A stretch of 6,053 nucleotides of DNA, from contig JAHENP010000242.1 of NCBI GenBank assembly GCA_018609965.1, forward strand, positions 1 through 6,053, written 5' to 3'. Shown one piece after another: positions 4,643 through 6,053 of this stretch; within the stretch, counting starts at the first letter, position 1; every line of letters begins with the position of its first letter. The stretch comes from Haloferacaceae archaeon (GTDB lineage: Archaea > Halobacteriota > Halobacteria > Halobacteriales > Haloferacaceae). The notes under the pieces were generated by a model. The model was not told the origin of the DNA. It was given only the letters and a program-made list of their open reading frames with translations, and did no database searches. A program made the position numbers and the translations under genes.

Positions 4643-5061
4643 CCGAGCCGGAACGGTTCCTCTTCGGCGTCCTCGTCGAGCTCCTCCAGCTGGACGATAT
4701 CCTCGGTTTCCTGCTGCTCGAGCTCCTGACTGAGACGGGTGACGTACTGCTTGTACTCCTCGAGCTGCTCGCGGAGGTGTTCGGCCTCGAGCTCCAGCCG
4801 CTCGTGCTCGCGGACGAAGCTCTTCGGCACCTCGACCTTCGGCGGGAAGCTCTCGGTCGGCGAGGCGGTCTCGGTGGCGCTGCCGCTCTTCAGCTCGTGC
4901 TCCGGGACGACCCGGACCTGGCCGTCATGGGCGACCAGCGTGTCCACGTAGTCGCGGAACACCGCCGAGAGCGAGATGTCCCGCTCCTCGGCGATTTCCC
5001 TGAGGGTCTCGAAGGCCTCCTCGTTGACCCGGAAGGAAATGGTCTTGTTCTTGTTGCCCAT
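4639..5061 (-). CDS. Ribbon-helix-helix protein with coiled-coil C-terminus
   Basis: A 140-residue protein with two parts. Residues 5-45 fit a ribbon-helix-helix fold: strand KTISFRVN (6-13), helix EEAFETLREIAEERD (14-28), turn at DIS, helix LSAVFRDYVDTLVAH (31-45). RHH dimers bind DNA through paired strands, here with Thr, Ser and Arg facing out. A Ser/Thr/Pro-rich linker (59-78) leads to a long acidic coiled coil (about 84-132, LEAEHLREQLEEYKQYVTRL) that probably adds dimer or higher contacts. The tail is very acidic. The start at 5061 places a TTTATA box about 30 bases upstream, so the mRNA is probably leaderless; a GTG at 5085 would lie almost in the TATA box and is rejected. It sits downstream of rpap3 with its own promoter. 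Likely a transcriptional regulator or DNA-associated structural protein; the target is unknown. Confidence 0.85.
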   Translation of the reverse strand: MGNKNKTISFRVNEEAFETLREIAEERDISLSAVFRDYVDTLVAHDGQVRVVPEHELKSGSATETASPTESFPPKVEVPKSFVREHERLELEAEHLREQLEEYKQYVTRLSQELEQQETEDIVQLEELDEDAEEEPFRLG

Positions 5062-5083
5062 CTTGCTCCGAGGTCGCCGGCCC

Positions 5084-5100
5084 ACACGTATAAACGTTTG
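5084..5100 (-). promoter_or_regulatory. TATA box and possible operator of the RHH gene
   Basis: Minus-strand TTTATA (5089-5094) is centred 30 bases from the ATG at 5061, fitting a leaderless transcript. The box is framed by short symmetrical strings: ACGT on each side (5085-5090 region and 5094-5097) and the palindrome AAACGTTT (5092-5099). RHH proteins often repress their own gene at such sites, so self-regulation is plausible but unproven. Confidence 0.55.
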
Positions 5101-5114
5101 TCAGACGGGCGCAT

Positions 5115-5144
5115 GCCGCCCGGCGGCCGGTCGTCGGTCGACCG
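5115..5144. repeat. Short inverted repeats between rpap3 and the RHH gene
   Basis: Past the rpap3 stop there are two adjacent symmetrical elements: the 10-bp palindrome CGGTCGACCG (5135-5144) and GCCGCC-C-GGCGGC (5115-5127). They may form RNA structure at the rpap3 3' end. There is no T-run, so termination is not clear, and GC-rich palindromes are common by chance here. Confidence 0.3.
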
Positions 5145-5152
5145 TCGGGCGC

Positions 5153-5743
5153 CTACGCTTCGGCGGCGACCTCGGCGTCCTCCTCGAGGTCCTCCAGCGC
5201 CGCGACGACCTGGTCGCGGTACACCGAGAGGTCGGGGTCGTACTGCGTTTCGGCCATCGCCGCGTACTCGTCGGCCCCGCTGAACGACTCGATGCGCTCG
5301 AGGGTGCGGGCGGCGGTCTCGACGACCCACCGGTCCCGGGTCGCCGCGTCGACGGCCGTTATCGACTCGGGCCGCAGCGAGACGTTCGTGTCGCCCTCGT
5401 CGGTCTCGAAGGTGCGGGGCTTGCCGACGACGGCGACGTAGGCCGGCGTCTCCGTTTCCCGGAGCGCCGAGGCAGCCTCCGGCTGGTACTGGCCGGCGTA
5501 GCTGAAGAACGTCCCGGTGGGGTCGACGACCCGGCCCCGCCAGTACTCGGCGTCCTCGCCGACGTCCTCCGTCTCGGTCAGCGTCCCGACGACGAAGACG
5601 CGGTTGGCGCGGGCGCCGGTCGGCAGCAGCGCGTACAGCGGCGCGCGCTCGTCGTCGGACTCCTTGAACGTGTACGACGCGTCGTTGAACTCGGCCGCGA
5701 AGGCGCGTCGGGCGACCTCGCGGCTGGGAGCGGACTCGCTCAT
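5153..5743 (-). CDS. rpap3: RPA-associated OB-fold protein RPAP3 (COG3390)
   Basis: A 196-residue partner of replication protein A3. RPA coats single-stranded DNA in replication and repair; in Haloferax volcanii rpa3 is paired with rpap3, whose product works with it. The sequence fits the family: MSESAPSREVARRAFAAEFNDASYTFKESDDERAPLYALLPTG at the N-terminus. An OB-fold follows at about 48-130 with NRVFVVGTLTETEDVG, WRGRVVDPTGTFFSYAGQYQPEA and AYVAVVGKPR, ending at NVSLRPESI. A helical acidic tail closes it (140-196, with RWVVETAARTLERIE and LEDLEEDAEVAAEA). The ATG overlaps the rpa3 stop in TAATG, so the two are co-transcribed and probably translationally coupled. The RHH gene follows 91 bases downstream but has its own TATA box. 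Assigning it to the RPA3 rather than the RPA1 partner rests on its short length and the adjoining gene. Confidence 0.9.
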   Translation of the reverse strand: MSESAPSREVARRAFAAEFNDASYTFKESDDERAPLYALLPTGARANRVFVVGTLTETEDVGEDAEYWRGRVVDPTGTFFSYAGQYQPEAASALRETETPAYVAVVGKPRTFETDEGDTNVSLRPESITAVDAATRDRWVVETAARTLERIESFSGADEYAAMAETQYDPDLSVYRDQVVAALEDLEEDAEVAAEA

Positions 5744-6053
5744 TACAGGGACCTCGCTTTGATCAGCACGCTCTCGGCGTCGGGCGACTCCCCGAGCGTC
5801 TCCGTCTCGTTTGCGAGCACGTACCGCCCGAGCGTCGGCCCGGTGACCCGGTAGTACCGGCCCAGGACGGTCTCGCGCATCTCCTCGACGACGACCTCCG
5901 TGTCGAGGGCGTCCTTCGCCATCTCCTGGGCCTCCTCGAGCCCGATGCCGGTCAGGGCCTCGGTGGCCGCCTGGTCGAAGATGACCTCGTGGACCTCGGT
6001 GCCGTCGTCGAGGACGCCCTTGATGCGGAGGTCGAACTCGCCGTCGACCTCGC
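5743..6053 (-). CDS. rpa3: Replication protein A3, C-terminal part (cut by window edge)
   Basis: Only the last 102 codons are in the window; the 5' end lies beyond base 6053. Translation gives EVDGEFDLRIKGVLDDGTEV, then HEVIFDQAATEALTGIGLEE, a helical segment with AQEMAKDALDTEVVVEEMRE, and TVLGRYYRVTGPTLGRYVLA, ending LIKARSL. This is the C-terminal region of haloarchaeal RPA3-type single-stranded-DNA-binding proteins, the part after the DNA-binding OB-folds and any zinc finger. It contains the LGRYYRVTGPTLGRYVLA segment as I recall it from the family. The stop TAA (5745-5743) shares its last A with the ATG of rpap3. Role: binding and protecting single-stranded DNA during replication, repair and recombination. 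The first part must be read outside the window to confirm the number and type of domains. Confidence 0.88.
   Translation of the reverse strand, partial: EVDGEFDLRIKGVLDDGTEVHEVIFDQAATEALTGIGLEEAQEMAKDALDTEVVVEEMRETVLGRYYRVTGPTLGRYVLANETETLGESPDAESVLIKARSL

Noticed and set aside
4639..5085. RHH protein starting eight codons earlier at GTG 5085
   Set aside because: That start lies next to the TATA box and upstream of the expected transcription start; MGNKNKTISFRVN is the natural RHH start.
4976..5854. 292-residue rightward open frame opposite rpap3
   Set aside because: It is the antisense of rpap3 and rpa3, both clearly recognised; the translation is low-complexity Arg/Gly/Val.
1..6053. CRISPR array, insertion sequence or attachment site
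   Set aside because: No regularly spaced repeats, no transposase and no terminal inverted repeats were seen. tRNA-His is complete, and I saw no copy of its 3' end elsewhere in the window that would mark integration.

Overview
This 6 kb window reads as chromosomal DNA of a halophilic archaeon (class Halobacteria). It is GC-rich, its proteins are rich in Asp and Glu, it carries archaeal type IV pilins with the PilA-type H-domain, and it has a haloarchaeal RPA/RPA-associated protein pair and TATA-type promoters with short leaders. The genus cannot be fixed from the sequence.

Layout. Bases 23-397 (-) encode a single-domain cupin. Bases 554-2631 (-) hold three tandem paralogous type IV pilin genes, each about 150 codons with its own promoter. 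Their spacers are partly duplicated, and each stop codon is followed by a stem-loop. Bases 2632-3132 contain the third pilin's promoter and about 330 bases of GC-rich sequence I cannot assign. Bases 3133-3925 (-) encode a multi-zinc-finger HNH endonuclease-like protein whose reading frame breaks just before the HNH motif. Bases 4012-4083 (-) are tRNA-His(GTG). Bases 4190-4642 (+) encode a small conserved protein with a Cys/His cluster, the only rightward gene. Bases 4639-5061 (-) encode a ribbon-helix-helix protein with a coiled-coil tail, tail-to-tail with the preceding gene and sharing four bases at the stops. Bases 5153-6053 (-) are rpap3 and the 3' end of rpa3, joined by a TAATG stop/start overlap.

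How it fits together. The right side is housekeeping: a translation tRNA and a single-stranded-DNA-binding module (RPA3 plus its OB-fold partner), with a possible DNA-binding RHH protein nearby. The left side is accessory surface biology: a pilin array with frozen ends and variable middles, next to a damaged mobile-type endonuclease gene. No prepilin peptidase, assembly ATPase or membrane platform gene lies in the window, so these pilins must use machinery encoded elsewhere.

Most worth a second look: 96 bp identical at DNA level in all three pilins; a short pilin-like H-domain relic upstream of pilin genes 1 and 2; an invariant cysteine spacing in the variable pilin domain; and an HNH frameshift located exactly at a CGGGA tandem repeat, where one more copy would restore the frame.
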